A DNA stretch of 64,000 nucleotides from Oceanobacillus neutriphilus (lineage in GTDB: Bacteria; Bacillota; Bacilli; Bacillales; Amphibacillaceae): assembly GCF_014645515.1 (NCBI RefSeq), contig NZ_BMLW01000009.1:48431-112430 (forward strand), read 5' to 3'. Below, piece after piece: positions 8,091-17,102 of the stretch (position 1 is its first letter; each line of letters opens with the position of its first letter). The notes beneath the pieces are model-generated. The model ran no database searches, had not been told where the DNA came from, and was given only the letters and a program-made list of their open reading frames with translations. A program made the position numbers and the translations under genes.

Positions 8091-9344
8091 GTGAGAAAAA
8101 AATTATTTTGGATATTTTTAGTGACTAGTACAAGTCTTTTGTTAGTTGCATGTGGAGGAAATAATGGAAGTGGCGGAAATAGTGCAAATGCTGTCGATTA
8201 TTATTCAGACTTAGCTGACGATGGACCAATTGTAGAGGAAATATCAGAAAATATGGAAGAAAAAATTGATTTGTCTATAAATTTTACAGGGTATTCAGAT
8301 GGGCAAGCTTATCAAACTGCAGCTTCACAATCTTTGGGGAAAGAAGATTCACCAGGAATTTTTAAATGGTGGAGTGGCTATCGCTTGAATACTTTAGCCT
8401 CTACTGGTGAAATTGCAGATTTAACAGACGAATGGGAAGACTACTATATCGATGCAGGAATTAATCCGGAATTAGCAGAGGCTTTTACAGTAGATGGAAA
8501 AATATATGGAGCACCGTTATCTGTTTTATATAATGTTGTTTTCTATAATAAGAATGTTTTTGATGAGTATAATCTATCACCACCAGAAACATTTGATGAT
8601 TTCTTAGATATTGCAGAAACGTTAAAAAATGAAGGTGTAATTCCATTAGCAGTTAAAAATGATGGGTGGGCCAGTTTTGTTTGGCTGCAATTTTTCCTTG
8701 GTGCCTATGATCCTGATCTTTATACAGATTTAGTAGAAGGAAACGTGTCTTATGAAGATGATCAAGTTGTAGAGGCATTAACTGTTTGGCAGTCAATGAT
8801 CGAAGCAGGCTATTTTGGTGAACCGGTAAAATCCGAAAACCAAACTAGACAGTTTGCAATGGGAGATGCTGCCATGGCATATGAGCCACCCATTTTTATT
8901 AAGGGATTAGAAGATGATTATGATATGGAAGCAAATGAAGATTACGGGATGTTTGTCATTCCTTCCATGGATGGGGATACTGAACCGGTCATTTTTTATG
9001 AAGCATCTCCTCTAGTTATTTCAGAAGCAAGTTCTCAAAAAGATGACGCAAAAAAAGTATTGAGAGAACTAGAGACGAAAGATAGCTTTGAGATTTATGC
9101 AAAGGAATCGAAAGCTGCGTTTGTAGAAGGGGTTGAGACTGGAAATGAAATTAGTGATGAAATTAATGAAATTGCAAATAGTGATGATTACATTCTGAAA
9201 TTGCGTTATTACGAAGCAACCCCTTCGAATATTGTAGATACTGCAACAGAAAATTTATGGGAGTTTTTCTACAATCCAAGTGAAAATAGCCTTAAAAAGG
9301 CGTTAGCAAATATTCAGAAAGTAGCTGATGAAGAGGATTTTTAA
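8091..9344 (+). CDS. Sugar ABC transporter substrate-binding lipoprotein
   Basis: The 417-residue protein starts with a lipoprotein signal (positively charged start, hydrophobic core, lipobox LLVAC with Cys21). A Gly/Asn/Ser-rich linker and an extracytoplasmic solute-binding domain of family 1 follow. VDGKIYGAPLSVLYNVVFYNKNVFDEY is a typical hinge region of oligosaccharide-binding proteins such as MsmE, and many aromatic residues suit sugar stacking. It would capture a sugar outside the cell and deliver it to the two permeases downstream. The GTG start follows AAAGGGG. The ligand is inferred from context to be a mannoside or manno-oligosaccharide. Confidence 0.9.
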   Translation: MRKKLFWIFLVTSTSLLLVACGGNNGSGGNSANAVDYYSDLADDGPIVEEISENMEEKIDLSINFTGYSDGQAYQTAASQSLGKEDSPGIFKWWSGYRLNTLASTGEIADLTDEWEDYYIDAGINPELAEAFTVDGKIYGAPLSVLYNVVFYNKNVFDEYNLSPPETFDDFLDIAETLKNEGVIPLAVKNDGWASFVWLQFFLGAYDPDLYTDLVEGNVSYEDDQVVEALTVWQSMIEAGYFGEPVKSENQTRQFAMGDAAMAYEPPIFIKGLEDDYDMEANEDYGMFVIPSMDGDTEPVIFYEASPLVISEASSQKDDAKKVLRELETKDSFEIYAKESKAAFVEGVETGNEISDEINEIANSDDYILKLRYYEATPSNIVDTATENLWEFFYNPSENSLKKALANIQKVADEEDF

Positions 9345-9380
9345 GCTAATGGATGAATTTTATTTAAGGTATCGTCAAAT

Positions 9381-9410
9381 AGTTTTTGAATGTTGAAAGT
9401 AATAAAAACT
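9381..9410 (+). other. Weak hairpin between binding-protein and permease genes
   Basis: AGTTTTT pairs with AAAAACT across a 16-base loop in the 219-base gap after the binding-protein gene. Such hairpins often protect the binding-protein message and lower readthrough into the permeases. The stem is short and A+T-rich, so support is modest. Confidence 0.3.
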
Positions 9411-9563
9411 GTTATCGCACTTTGTAAACAAAACAATGGTTTATAGTCAAGATGTCAAAAGAGGGATAAAAAGTAAGTAAACTAAATAACCCTGGATATT
9501 TGCTGTTATAAATCATTGTTTAGTGCGTTTTTCAATACCTTGCTTAATGAGGGAGGCATAAAA

Positions 9564-10466
9564 ATGGAAATTGTAAAATCGAAACCTTCATCCAAACTTT
9601 CCATGAAACGAAAAATAGAAAAAATAACACCATATTTATATTTAGTTCCTGCTGTGATACTGGTTGTTATTTTTTGTATATATTCTGATTTTTTCTCTTT
9701 AATTGTGAGCTTTACTGAGTGGGATGGATTAAACGAGATGCAGTTCATTGGATTTCAAAATTACATTCAAATGTTTCAAGACCCGAATTTTTTATTATCA
9801 TCTATTAACACCTTAATTTGGGTTTTTGGTACCCTGCTCATTCCAGTCTTCATCGCTTTACTTTTTGCGATTGCTATTACACATGTAAAAACACAATCAT
9901 TTTTCAAAATTGTATTTTATTTACCGAATGCTTTGTCTCAAACCATTGCTGGTATTATTCTAACCACTATTTTAAGCACGTATGGCTTACCACATTTACT
10001 AGGAGTTATGGGTTTTGAGAGTTTAGCTAAAGATTGGCTCACCGTGCCGTATATAAACACACTGATTATGGTTGTTTCTAGCGGCTGGCAAGGGATAGGA
10101 TTGAACTTAATCTTATTTATTGTCGGATTGAATCAGATTCCAAAGGAACCGATTGAAGCAGCAATAATGGAAGGTGCAAAAGGAATTAGGTTATATACAA
10201 AAGTTGTTCTTCCTTTATTAAAACCAATTATGCTGATCGTATTACTGATGTCTTTGGTTAATAGCTTTAAGTCCTTTGATACCATTTGGGTGATGACAAA
10301 TGGAGGCCCTTTCAGAACTTCTGAAACATTGGCAGTAACTATGTATAAAGAAGCATTCGTCAATAATCAATTAGGCTATGGTTCGGCGATTGCCATGCTG
10401 TTATCTGTTACTGTTTTAATCATTTCATGGTTCTTACTGCGCGATACGTTTAAAGGGGAGGAGTGA
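9564..10466 (+). CDS. Sugar ABC transporter permease (MsmF/UgpA type)
   Basis: The 300-residue membrane protein has about six transmembrane segments and belongs to the binding-protein-dependent permease family. The EAA loop is visible as EAAIMEGAKGIRLYTKVVLPLLKP, the contact site for the ATPase. I use the ATG at 9564 because GGGAGG lies 8 bases upstream; the longer frame from 9516 has no comparable signal. It pairs with the following permease and the preceding lipoprotein. No ATPase gene is present, which is common for CUT1 sugar importers in bacilli that share an MsmX-type ATPase encoded elsewhere. Confidence 0.9.
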   Translation: MEIVKSKPSSKLSMKRKIEKITPYLYLVPAVILVVIFCIYSDFFSLIVSFTEWDGLNEMQFIGFQNYIQMFQDPNFLLSSINTLIWVFGTLLIPVFIALLFAIAITHVKTQSFFKIVFYLPNALSQTIAGIILTTILSTYGLPHLLGVMGFESLAKDWLTVPYINTLIMVVSSGWQGIGLNLILFIVGLNQIPKEPIEAAIMEGAKGIRLYTKVVLPLLKPIMLIVLLMSLVNSFKSFDTIWVMTNGGPFRTSETLAVTMYKEAFVNNQLGYGSAIAMLLSVTVLIISWFLLRDTFKGEE

Positions 10467-10476
10467 GGATACATTT

Positions 10477-11310
10477 ATGAAAACCTATACGGAGAATAGT
10501 AGAAAAACTATTACTATATTACTCTCGTTTTTTTGCTTTTTATGGTTTCTCCCATTTTTATATGTAGTGATAAACGGTGTGAAAACAAGAAAAGAATATA
10601 ACTTGGGAGAGTTTTGGGACTTGCCAAAAGGAATTTCCATTTTGGAAAACTATGAATATATAAATGATCGTATCGATTTTATGATGGGATTTATGAATAG
10701 CTTGTTATACGGTGCTATCGCAACAACGTTAGCCATTTTGTTTGCTTCTTTAGCAGCATATGCTATTTCGGCATTAAAGATAAAAGGGAAAATGTTTTGG
10801 TTTATGTTGATTTACAGTGGAACCATTTTTCCATTCCAAATGTATATCATTCCCATCTTTCGAATGTATTCAAATGTTGATCTATACGATAGCAAAATAG
10901 GACTATTAGCAGTATACACAGCTCTTTGTATTCCTTTTTGTTTATTCGTATTAAGAAACTATTTTTATTCAATTCCTAAAGAGTTAGTGGAGTCTGCCAA
11001 AATGGATGGTGCTTCTGATTTCAAAATTTATGTAAGTATTTTTATGAAAATGGCGAAAGCGCCTATAGCTGCCTGTTTCTTATTTCAATTTACATGGGTA
11101 TGGAACGACCTTCTATTTGGTCTAACCCTTTCTAAGTCTGCAGAAGCAAGGCCCATTATGAGTTCCTTGTCTTTACTAAATGGAGCCTCGGGAACAAATG
11201 ATGTCCCTTCCGCTTTATTAGCAGCTATTCTTGCATCTATACCAACTTTTTTCATATTTCTAGTTTTAAATAAAAGTTTCAACTATGGTTTTCCAACTAC
11301 GTCTAAATAA
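10477..11310 (+). CDS. Sugar ABC transporter permease (MsmG/UgpE type)
   Basis: This is the second permease subunit of the importer, with 277 residues and about six membrane segments. The EAA-type loop reads ESAKMDGASDFKIYVSIFMKMAKAP, and the N-terminal segment LPFLYVVINGVKTRKEY is typical of MalG-like subunits. The gene starts 11 bases after the first permease stops, behind a GGAGGAGTGAGG stretch, so translation of the two is probably coupled. It forms the membrane channel together with the preceding subunit. Confidence 0.9.
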   Translation: MKTYTENSRKTITILLSFFCFLWFLPFLYVVINGVKTRKEYNLGEFWDLPKGISILENYEYINDRIDFMMGFMNSLLYGAIATTLAILFASLAAYAISALKIKGKMFWFMLIYSGTIFPFQMYIIPIFRMYSNVDLYDSKIGLLAVYTALCIPFCLFVLRNYFYSIPKELVESAKMDGASDFKIYVSIFMKMAKAPIAACFLFQFTWVWNDLLFGLTLSKSAEARPIMSSLSLLNGASGTNDVPSALLAAILASIPTFFIFLVLNKSFNYGFPTTSK

Positions 11311-11335
11311 AAATTAAGAAAGGACAGGAATAATA

Positions 11336-13825
11336 ATGAAAAAGAAAATGAAAATGTATGTTGTTCATCATTCCCATACAGATATTGGCTATACAGAACG
11401 TCAGGAAAAGATAGAACGATACCATGTTGATTTTATTAAGCAAGCCATTGATATTCTAAATCTTATTCATCAAGGAGATGCTTCAGAGTGGGAAGGATTC
11501 CGATGGACATGCGAAAACACATGGCAAGTTGAAAATTTTATCAAGTCAGCAAATGAATCATATAGGAATGATTTTAAAAAATATATTCAAAGTGGAGAAA
11601 TCGATATATCTGGTAATTATTTAAATATGACAGAGCTCGTTGACCAAGAAGTGTTAAATAGAAAATTAAAAGCTGGTTTGGAGTTGGCAGAGTCTTTAGG
11701 ATATAGACCAACTAGTGCAATGACAGCTGATATTAATGGATATGCCTGGGGATATGCAGAATCATTGTATCAAAATGGAGTGGAAAACTTATTTTCATGC
11801 ATCCACCCTCACCATGGTCTGTTCCCGCTTAATCAAAAGCAAACTCCGTTTTATTGGGAGTCACCAGAAGGAAATAAAGTGTTAGTTTGGATAGGGGAAC
11901 ATTATCATTTGGGCAACGAGTTAGGGATAGTCCCTAATGGAGGTACCAGTTATACCATACGCGATGAACTGTCCTTGAACATGCATTCTGAACCTTTTCA
12001 AGTCGCAGAGAAGAGAATTTATAGATATATAGAAAATTTAATTAAAGAAGATTATCCATTCCAATTTGTTCCTATTATGGCTTCAGGAGTTATTAGTGAT
12101 AATGCTCCTCCAAACGCAAGGATCATAGAATTTATTGATGCATGGAATCAAAAACATTCAGAGAATATAGAGATGGAAATGATTACTTTGAAAGACTTTT
12201 TTTATATTCTGCGTGAAAACAGTCAAGATATTCCAACTTATAAAGGAGATTGGAATGATTGGTGGGCAGATGGTGTAGGTTCTACTCCGCTTGGAGTAAA
12301 ACAATTTCGCGAAGCTCAAAGAAAATATAGATTGAGTCATAAATTAGATCCTCAGCGAAAGATAAGTGATGAGAAGCAAATAGAAGAATATCTAGATAAC
12401 AGTATGAGATACGCAGAACATACTTGGGGATATTCTACTTCCGTTTCTGAACCTTGGGATGGACTAGTAAATAGCTTGCAGCAACGAAAAGCAGGATATG
12501 CTACTAAAGCAGATGAGGCGATTTCTAAGAATTTAGATTTCATTTTAGCTGAAAGAGGAGAAGTCTCTCTTATTCCAGATCGTAACAGAAAGTATAAAGT
12601 AATTAACCCGCATTCTGAGAAGATTACAGATACAGCAAGTCTATTTATTGGTCATTGGGAAAAGTTTGATAATATGCATTTGAATGGCGAAGAGCTTAAT
12701 ACATTTCTAGAAGTAATAGATTCGCATACGAAAGAAGTACTGCCACATCAAATTATGCCAACAGCAAGTAATGGATATAATTGTGAATTTCTTATTACGC
12801 TGGAATCCAAAGAAGAGAAAACCTTAGAGATTCGGCCTAAAGAAAATCCGACTTACTATACGATTAAGAATCATGCACATATCGGTGCAGAAGGAATTCA
12901 AGATATTCAACCAGTAGATATAGAAAGTCGCAAACATCATGTGTCACCACATTATATAGAAACGTCTTATTATAAAATTATGTTGGATGAAACAGTTGGA
13001 ATTAAAAGTATGATAGACAAAAGCGATAATAAGGAATTAATTCGAAACGATATGAAATATGCTCCTTTTATGGGGATTTACGAGCAGACAGAAATAAAAG
13101 CAACTCCAACGGAAGAAAGAAAAATAATGGGAAGAAACAGAAAAAATATATCTACTAAAAGATATGCAGCAAGTCTTAGTGATATAAAAATACACGACAC
13201 AGGGGATGTCTATACCTTGATAGAGCTATATTATGCCTTGGAAGGAACGAAACATTATTCTGTTCAATTAAAAATTTACAATGACTTGCCAAAAATTTCT
13301 GTGAAATTAAAAATTCATAAAGAAAGTTACTGGGAGCCTGAGAATCTATATGCCTCTCTTCCATTTACAACGGGACAAGAGGAACAATTGCATGTGGAGA
13401 AAACAGGAAGTATCGTTCGTCCAGGCATTGATCAACTCCCTTATACAAACCAAGAGTTTTATTTATTGCAAGATGGATTAGCTTATGTTGGCCAGCAAAA
13501 AGGCATAGCTATTGCTTTACAAGATGTTCCTTTAATTAGTATGGGGAATCTGGAACATCATTTAATTGAATTGTCAGGGTCAGAAAATAATGAAAAGAAC
13601 CAAGAGCCAGTCTATACTTGGATCATGAATAATTTTTGGGAAACAAATTTTAATGTTGATTTAGCAGGTTTTTATGAATTTTCTTATCATATTGCGACAT
13701 CAACTCGTTACAATCATGCAGAAGACGCTATTTATGCTTGTCGGATTTTAAATGAAGGGCTAATCACCATTAATATTAGTGATGGCTCAACGAATATACA
13801 ACAAAAAGGAAAGTATCTTCAGTAA
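11336..13825 (+). CDS. Glycoside hydrolase family 38 alpha-mannosidase, cytoplasmic
   Basis: The 829-residue protein begins MKMYVVHHSHTDIGYT. The H-x-D pair (His14, Asp16) matches the zinc-binding motif at the start of GH38 catalytic domains, and Asp132 in MTADINGYAWG is the likely nucleophile and metal ligand. The C-terminal half (from about residue 420) is rich in beta strands, as in the GH38 accessory domains. No signal peptide is present, so it acts on imported sugar. The family removes mannose from alpha-mannosides. The gene lies 25 bases after the second permease with AGAAAGGACAGG upstream. Linkage preference cannot be read from sequence. Confidence 0.85.
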   Translation: MKKKMKMYVVHHSHTDIGYTERQEKIERYHVDFIKQAIDILNLIHQGDASEWEGFRWTCENTWQVENFIKSANESYRNDFKKYIQSGEIDISGNYLNMTELVDQEVLNRKLKAGLELAESLGYRPTSAMTADINGYAWGYAESLYQNGVENLFSCIHPHHGLFPLNQKQTPFYWESPEGNKVLVWIGEHYHLGNELGIVPNGGTSYTIRDELSLNMHSEPFQVAEKRIYRYIENLIKEDYPFQFVPIMASGVISDNAPPNARIIEFIDAWNQKHSENIEMEMITLKDFFYILRENSQDIPTYKGDWNDWWADGVGSTPLGVKQFREAQRKYRLSHKLDPQRKISDEKQIEEYLDNSMRYAEHTWGYSTSVSEPWDGLVNSLQQRKAGYATKADEAISKNLDFILAERGEVSLIPDRNRKYKVINPHSEKITDTASLFIGHWEKFDNMHLNGEELNTFLEVIDSHTKEVLPHQIMPTASNGYNCEFLITLESKEEKTLEIRPKENPTYYTIKNHAHIGAEGIQDIQPVDIESRKHHVSPHYIETSYYKIMLDETVGIKSMIDKSDNKELIRNDMKYAPFMGIYEQTEIKATPTEERKIMGRNRKNISTKRYAASLSDIKIHDTGDVYTLIELYYALEGTKHYSVQLKIYNDLPKISVKLKIHKESYWEPENLYASLPFTTGQEEQLHVEKTGSIVRPGIDQLPYTNQEFYLLQDGLAYVGQQKGIAIALQDVPLISMGNLEHHLIELSGSENNEKNQEPVYTWIMNNFWETNFNVDLAGFYEFSYHIATSTRYNHAEDAIYACRILNEGLITINISDGSTNIQQKGKYLQ

Positions 13826-13919
13826 GAATTCTAAATATTGATTTTGTATAAATGATAAAAAAACTAATCAAGCAGTTTTGTTTATTTTATTTGAAATAGT
13901 AGGAGCGTGAAAGATTCGA

Positions 13920-15653
13920 ATGACAACATTTGATAAATATCCTGCAGTAATTGTTTCTGAGAATAACAATGATATCTGGGAAGGGGCTAAACCTATTGTA
14001 GAAAAGCTGAAAAGGGTAGCTCTGAATCATAATCTAATTGCGGTGGAGTGCTATCCAGGGGTAGATGTAAAGAACTTATATTATGATATCATTCAGCCTT
14101 TGCATGCAGATGAAACGATTTGTACCGACGATTTATTTTATAATGATGATAAAATCACAGAAATGATAAAAAGTAATCTAACAGAAGACGACGTATTCGG
14201 TACTTTTTCTCCCCATTCGCTTAATGAATTCCTGGATGACAAGAAAGTAAAAGCTATCAAAGAGAAAATGAAGAACGATCAGAAGAAAAATATGATTGTG
14301 TATGGGGTGGGAGCAAGCCTATTTGCAGAAGCAAGTATACTCATTTATGTAGATATCACGAGATGGGAAATTCAACAAAGGTTCAAACAGGGTGCACTAA
14401 ATTGGAAAACCAATAATCAAGATGAACAAATGTCACGAAAAATAAAGCGTGCTTACTTTTTTGAATGGCCATTGGCCGACCGTTTGAAAAAAACATTGTT
14501 ACATGAAATTGATTTTTGGATAGACGGGAACGATACAGGCAATCTTAAATTGATTTCTAAAGAACAATATGCACAAGGATTAACGCAAGTCGTTTCGCAG
14601 CCTTTTCGACTCATTCCATTTTTTGCTCCAGGAGTTTGGGGTGGGGAATGGATGAGAGAGAAATTCAATTTGGATAAAGAGGAAGTGAACTTTGCTTGGT
14701 GTTTCAATGGAGTTCCTGCAGAGAACAGTATCTATTTACAATATGGTGATTGCATCATTGAAATTCCAGCCAATAATGTGGTTTTTTCTCATCCGGCAGA
14801 ATTATTAGGTAATAAAGTGTACGGCCGTTTTGGCAGAGAATTTCCCATTCGGTTTAATTTTTTAGATACTATAAAAGGTCAAAACTTAAGTTTACAAGTT
14901 CATCCAACTACAGAGTATGTTCATGAGGAATTTGGGGCGCATTATACACAAGATGAAAGCTACTATGTCTTACATGCTGAGGAAGGTGCAGTTGTTTATT
15001 TAGGAGTGAAAGAAAATATAGATAAGGCAGAAATGATAAACGATTTAAAGGAGGCGGAGATAGGAGATAAGGATTTTGATGATGAGAAATTTATTCACCG
15101 TATGAACATAAAGAAACATGATCATTATTCCATTCCTGGAGGCACTATCCATTCACAAGGGAAGAACTCTGTCATTCTTGAAATTAGTTCGACACCAAAT
15201 ATTTACACCTTTAAGCTGTGGGACTGGGGAAGAGTCGATTTAGATGGAAGACCAAGACCGATACATTTGCATCATGGTTTACATTCCATCCAATGGACAA
15301 GAGATGAAAATTGGGTGAAGGAACATTTGCGTTCTCCAAATAAGTTAATAGCTAAAGATGATGGATGGTATGAAGAGAAAACTGGCTTACACGAGTTAGA
15401 ATTTATCGAAACTAGGCGACACTGGTTTTCAACCAATGTTTATCATGAAACACATGATAGTGTCAATGTGCTTAATTTGGTGGAAGGGGAGGAAGCCATT
15501 GTGGAAAGTATTAATGGTGAGTTCGAACCTTTTATAGTTCATTATGCTGAAACTTTTATTATACCTGAGCATATAAAAAAATATTCTATCAGACCTCATG
15601 GACCTTCAAGAGGGAAAACAATTGCGACTATTAAAGCGTTTGTCAGGGTATAA
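13920..15653 (+). CDS. manA: Class I mannose-6-phosphate isomerase with an extra N-terminal domain
   Basis: The 577-residue protein has two parts. Residues from about 220 carry the zinc-dependent cupin-fold phosphomannose isomerase: FAPGVWGGEWM, the metal-binding LQVHPTTEYVHEEFG block, and IPGGTIHSQGKN. It would convert mannose-6-phosphate to fructose-6-phosphate, completing the mannoside pathway. The first 210 residues resemble a nucleotide-kinase fold (LIAVECYPGVDV, then YGVGASLFAEASILIYVDITRWEIQ) but lack a Walker A loop. This long architecture recurs in other bacteria and its extra domain is uncharacterised. Family members without it are 310-420 residues. AGGAGCG precedes the ATG. Confidence 0.85.
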   Translation: MTTFDKYPAVIVSENNNDIWEGAKPIVEKLKRVALNHNLIAVECYPGVDVKNLYYDIIQPLHADETICTDDLFYNDDKITEMIKSNLTEDDVFGTFSPHSLNEFLDDKKVKAIKEKMKNDQKKNMIVYGVGASLFAEASILIYVDITRWEIQQRFKQGALNWKTNNQDEQMSRKIKRAYFFEWPLADRLKKTLLHEIDFWIDGNDTGNLKLISKEQYAQGLTQVVSQPFRLIPFFAPGVWGGEWMREKFNLDKEEVNFAWCFNGVPAENSIYLQYGDCIIEIPANNVVFSHPAELLGNKVYGRFGREFPIRFNFLDTIKGQNLSLQVHPTTEYVHEEFGAHYTQDESYYVLHAEEGAVVYLGVKENIDKAEMINDLKEAEIGDKDFDDEKFIHRMNIKKHDHYSIPGGTIHSQGKNSVILEISSTPNIYTFKLWDWGRVDLDGRPRPIHLHHGLHSIQWTRDENWVKEHLRSPNKLIAKDDGWYEEKTGLHELEFIETRRHWFSTNVYHETHDSVNVLNLVEGEEAIVESINGEFEPFIVHYAETFIIPEHIKKYSIRPHGPSRGKTIATIKAFVRV

Positions 15654-15677
15654 AGATTACAAGTTGCCGGTTAGAAA

Positions 15678-15878
15678 ATGATATTTTCAGATTTAGATTT
15701 TGAGAATCGTCTTATCCATGTAGACCATCAACTATTGAGAGATACTGAAATTGGGTACTACATTGAAACACCAAAAACCAAAAGTGATGAGCGCCAAGTT
15801 CCTATGGTTGAAGAAGCCTATCAAGCATTTAAGTGAGTGTTAGCAAATCATAAAAAGATAAAATCAGTAAATTGCTGA
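15678..15878 (+). pseudogene. Fragment of a Tn916-type tyrosine recombinase (integrase)
   Basis: A 52-codon frame from an ATG at 15678 reads DLDFENRLIHVDHQLL, then RDTEIGYYIETPKTKS and ERQVPMVEEAYQAFK, followed by a TGA at 15834. The same frame then continues VLANHKKIKS and stops again at 15876. This matches the beta-strand region of the catalytic domain of Tn916-like integrases. The Arg/His/Arg/Tyr active-site residues are all absent. It is a dead remnant and shows that an integrative element, or part of one, once reached this spot. Confidence 0.65.
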
Positions 15879-15924
15879 TGATTACGGAGCTGTGTTGAGA
15901 AACGTGAAGTATCACCAACAGGAA

Positions 15925-15965
15925 AAATGCTCGTAAAGCCATAGAATAAGGCTATACGAGCATTT
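15925..15965 (-). terminator. Strong hairpin terminator
   Basis: An 11-bp arm (AAATGCTCGTA with TACGAGCATTT) plus a further 4 bp (AGCC with GGCT) form a long stem around a 9-base loop. On the minus strand it ends in ATTTTTCC, which suits termination of the small-gene pair at 16057-16524. It would also limit readthrough from the mannoside operon. Confidence 0.65.
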
Positions 15966-16056
15966 AAGCAGATTTAAAAAGATAATCAGAAATTTATACT
16001 TTGTTTATACATTATAAATTGAAACTTTATTGTACGCAGGGTACAGTTTCTAACAT

Positions 16057-16176
16057 TTACGATCTTGCTCTGAACATATCGGCAATTGCATGAAATACCT
16101 CAACACCCTGGTAAGTGAATACAGACAATGCAGTCAGCGAAAAGAATCCGATAACGATTAATCTAAAAATCATCAT
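16057..16176 (-). CDS. Small membrane or secreted peptide, unknown function
   Basis: A 39-residue frame starts at 16176 behind a near-perfect GAGGAGG site, which argues that it is translated. The N-terminal half (MIFRLIVIGFFSLTALSVF) is a single hydrophobic helix and the C-terminal half (YQGVEVFHAIADMFRARS) is a charged amphipathic tail. It lies 45 bases after the 100-residue membrane-protein gene and ahead of a strong terminator, so the two probably form one transcript. I do not recognise a family. It might be a small membrane regulator or a peptide signal; neither is supported directly. Confidence 0.55.
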   Translation of the reverse strand: MMIFRLIVIGFFSLTALSVFTYQGVEVFHAIADMFRARS

Positions 16177-16221
16177 TTTTATAGCCTCCTCTTTTAATCT
16201 TTTACTTATATCAAAAGAGGA

Positions 16222-16524
16222 TTAAACCACGAAATTGGATTGATAGAAAACTGGATTCATCAGCTGTTTTGTCCGGACAGCTCTTACAACGGTGGTGAAT
16301 AAACACTGACCGCCCAATAAAAATAGTGTAATAACTAAAACCGGAGTTGCTGTAAATGATTTATCCGGCTGGTCATTGCCGCCTAAACCTAAGTCATGTG
16401 ATACCTGATGATCAACCAGGGTATCCTGTTCGGCGAGAACGTAGTTGTGGGGTGTATCTAAAAATAAGTGTGTCATTGGCAGACTGATAATCATTAAAGC
16501 GATAATCAAATATCTATTCAACAT
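16222..16524 (-). CDS. Small two-helix membrane protein, unknown function
   Basis: The 100-residue product starts behind GAAGGGGGCG. Residues 1-22 form a signal-like hydrophobic helix. Residues 23-55 are an acidic extracytoplasmic stretch (VLAEQDTLVDHQVSHDLGLGG), and residues 60-85 are a second helix followed by a basic tail (VRAVRTKQ). An N-terminus with signal character and an inside-facing basic tail suggest a hairpin topology. No family is recognised. It is followed by the 39-residue peptide gene, and a terminator lies beyond that. Confidence 0.6.
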   Translation of the reverse strand: MLNRYLIIALMIISLPMTHLFLDTPHNYVLAEQDTLVDHQVSHDLGLGGNDQPDKSFTATPVLVITLFLLGGQCLFTTVVRAVRTKQLMNPVFYQSNFVV

Positions 16525-16950
16525 CTACGCCCCCTTCCGTGTATTATTATGTTTATAGATTTTATATTTTTAGTGAAAAACTTAATTATACCAATATTGA
16601 TAAATAAATTCAATATGATATAGAATATTTTTTTTGGACTAATGTGTATTATATGCTTATTTCTCAAATGTGTCTATACTTTTTGAACACTTTATGAATT
16701 TTTTTGTATAAAAACAATATACCCCTTTTATAAATAAGTCTAAACGTATGCCTGGATATAAATAGAGATTTATATGTGTACGAAATATGTCTTTCCAGTA
16801 TATGAACTGTTCATCAAGATCATTCAATCTAATTTAACTTTCGTACTTAAGAATAAGCATCTATACCTTCCTGTTCCAGGATGAACAAGTTCTTCATTAT
16901 CCCACTTGCATTTTGTTAAACCATCCTTTTATTGAAATGGGAATTGTGTA

Positions 16951-17000
16951 TAGCGCCGCTCCGACCAACCACTATGCTTTCCATGGGGGCGGCTTCAGCT
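16951..17000. repeat. G+C-rich intergenic repeat, degraded copy
   Basis: A short G+C-rich patch in A+T-rich surroundings pairs GCCGC with GCGGC around an ACTATGCTTTCCATGG core. That core resembles the CTACGCTTTCCGTGG part of the repeat at 63.7 kb, so it looks like a degraded member of the same family. Apart from this patch and the S-box leader, the 16525-17326 interval shows only A+T-rich sequence. Confidence 0.45.
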
Positions 17001-17044
17001 AACTTGAAAATAAAACCAGATTAAAATATTTTTAATATTTCTTA

Positions 17045-17073
17045 TTGACAAGGAATTCAAATACATATATAGT
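17045..17073 (+). promoter_or_regulatory. Sigma-A promoter of the methionine operon
   Basis: TTGACA and TATAGT are separated by 17 bases, a near-consensus vegetative promoter, ending about 30 bases before the S-box aptamer. Confidence 0.75.
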
Positions 17074-17102
17074 TATCTACAACAAATGAATAGCAATACA
17101 TT

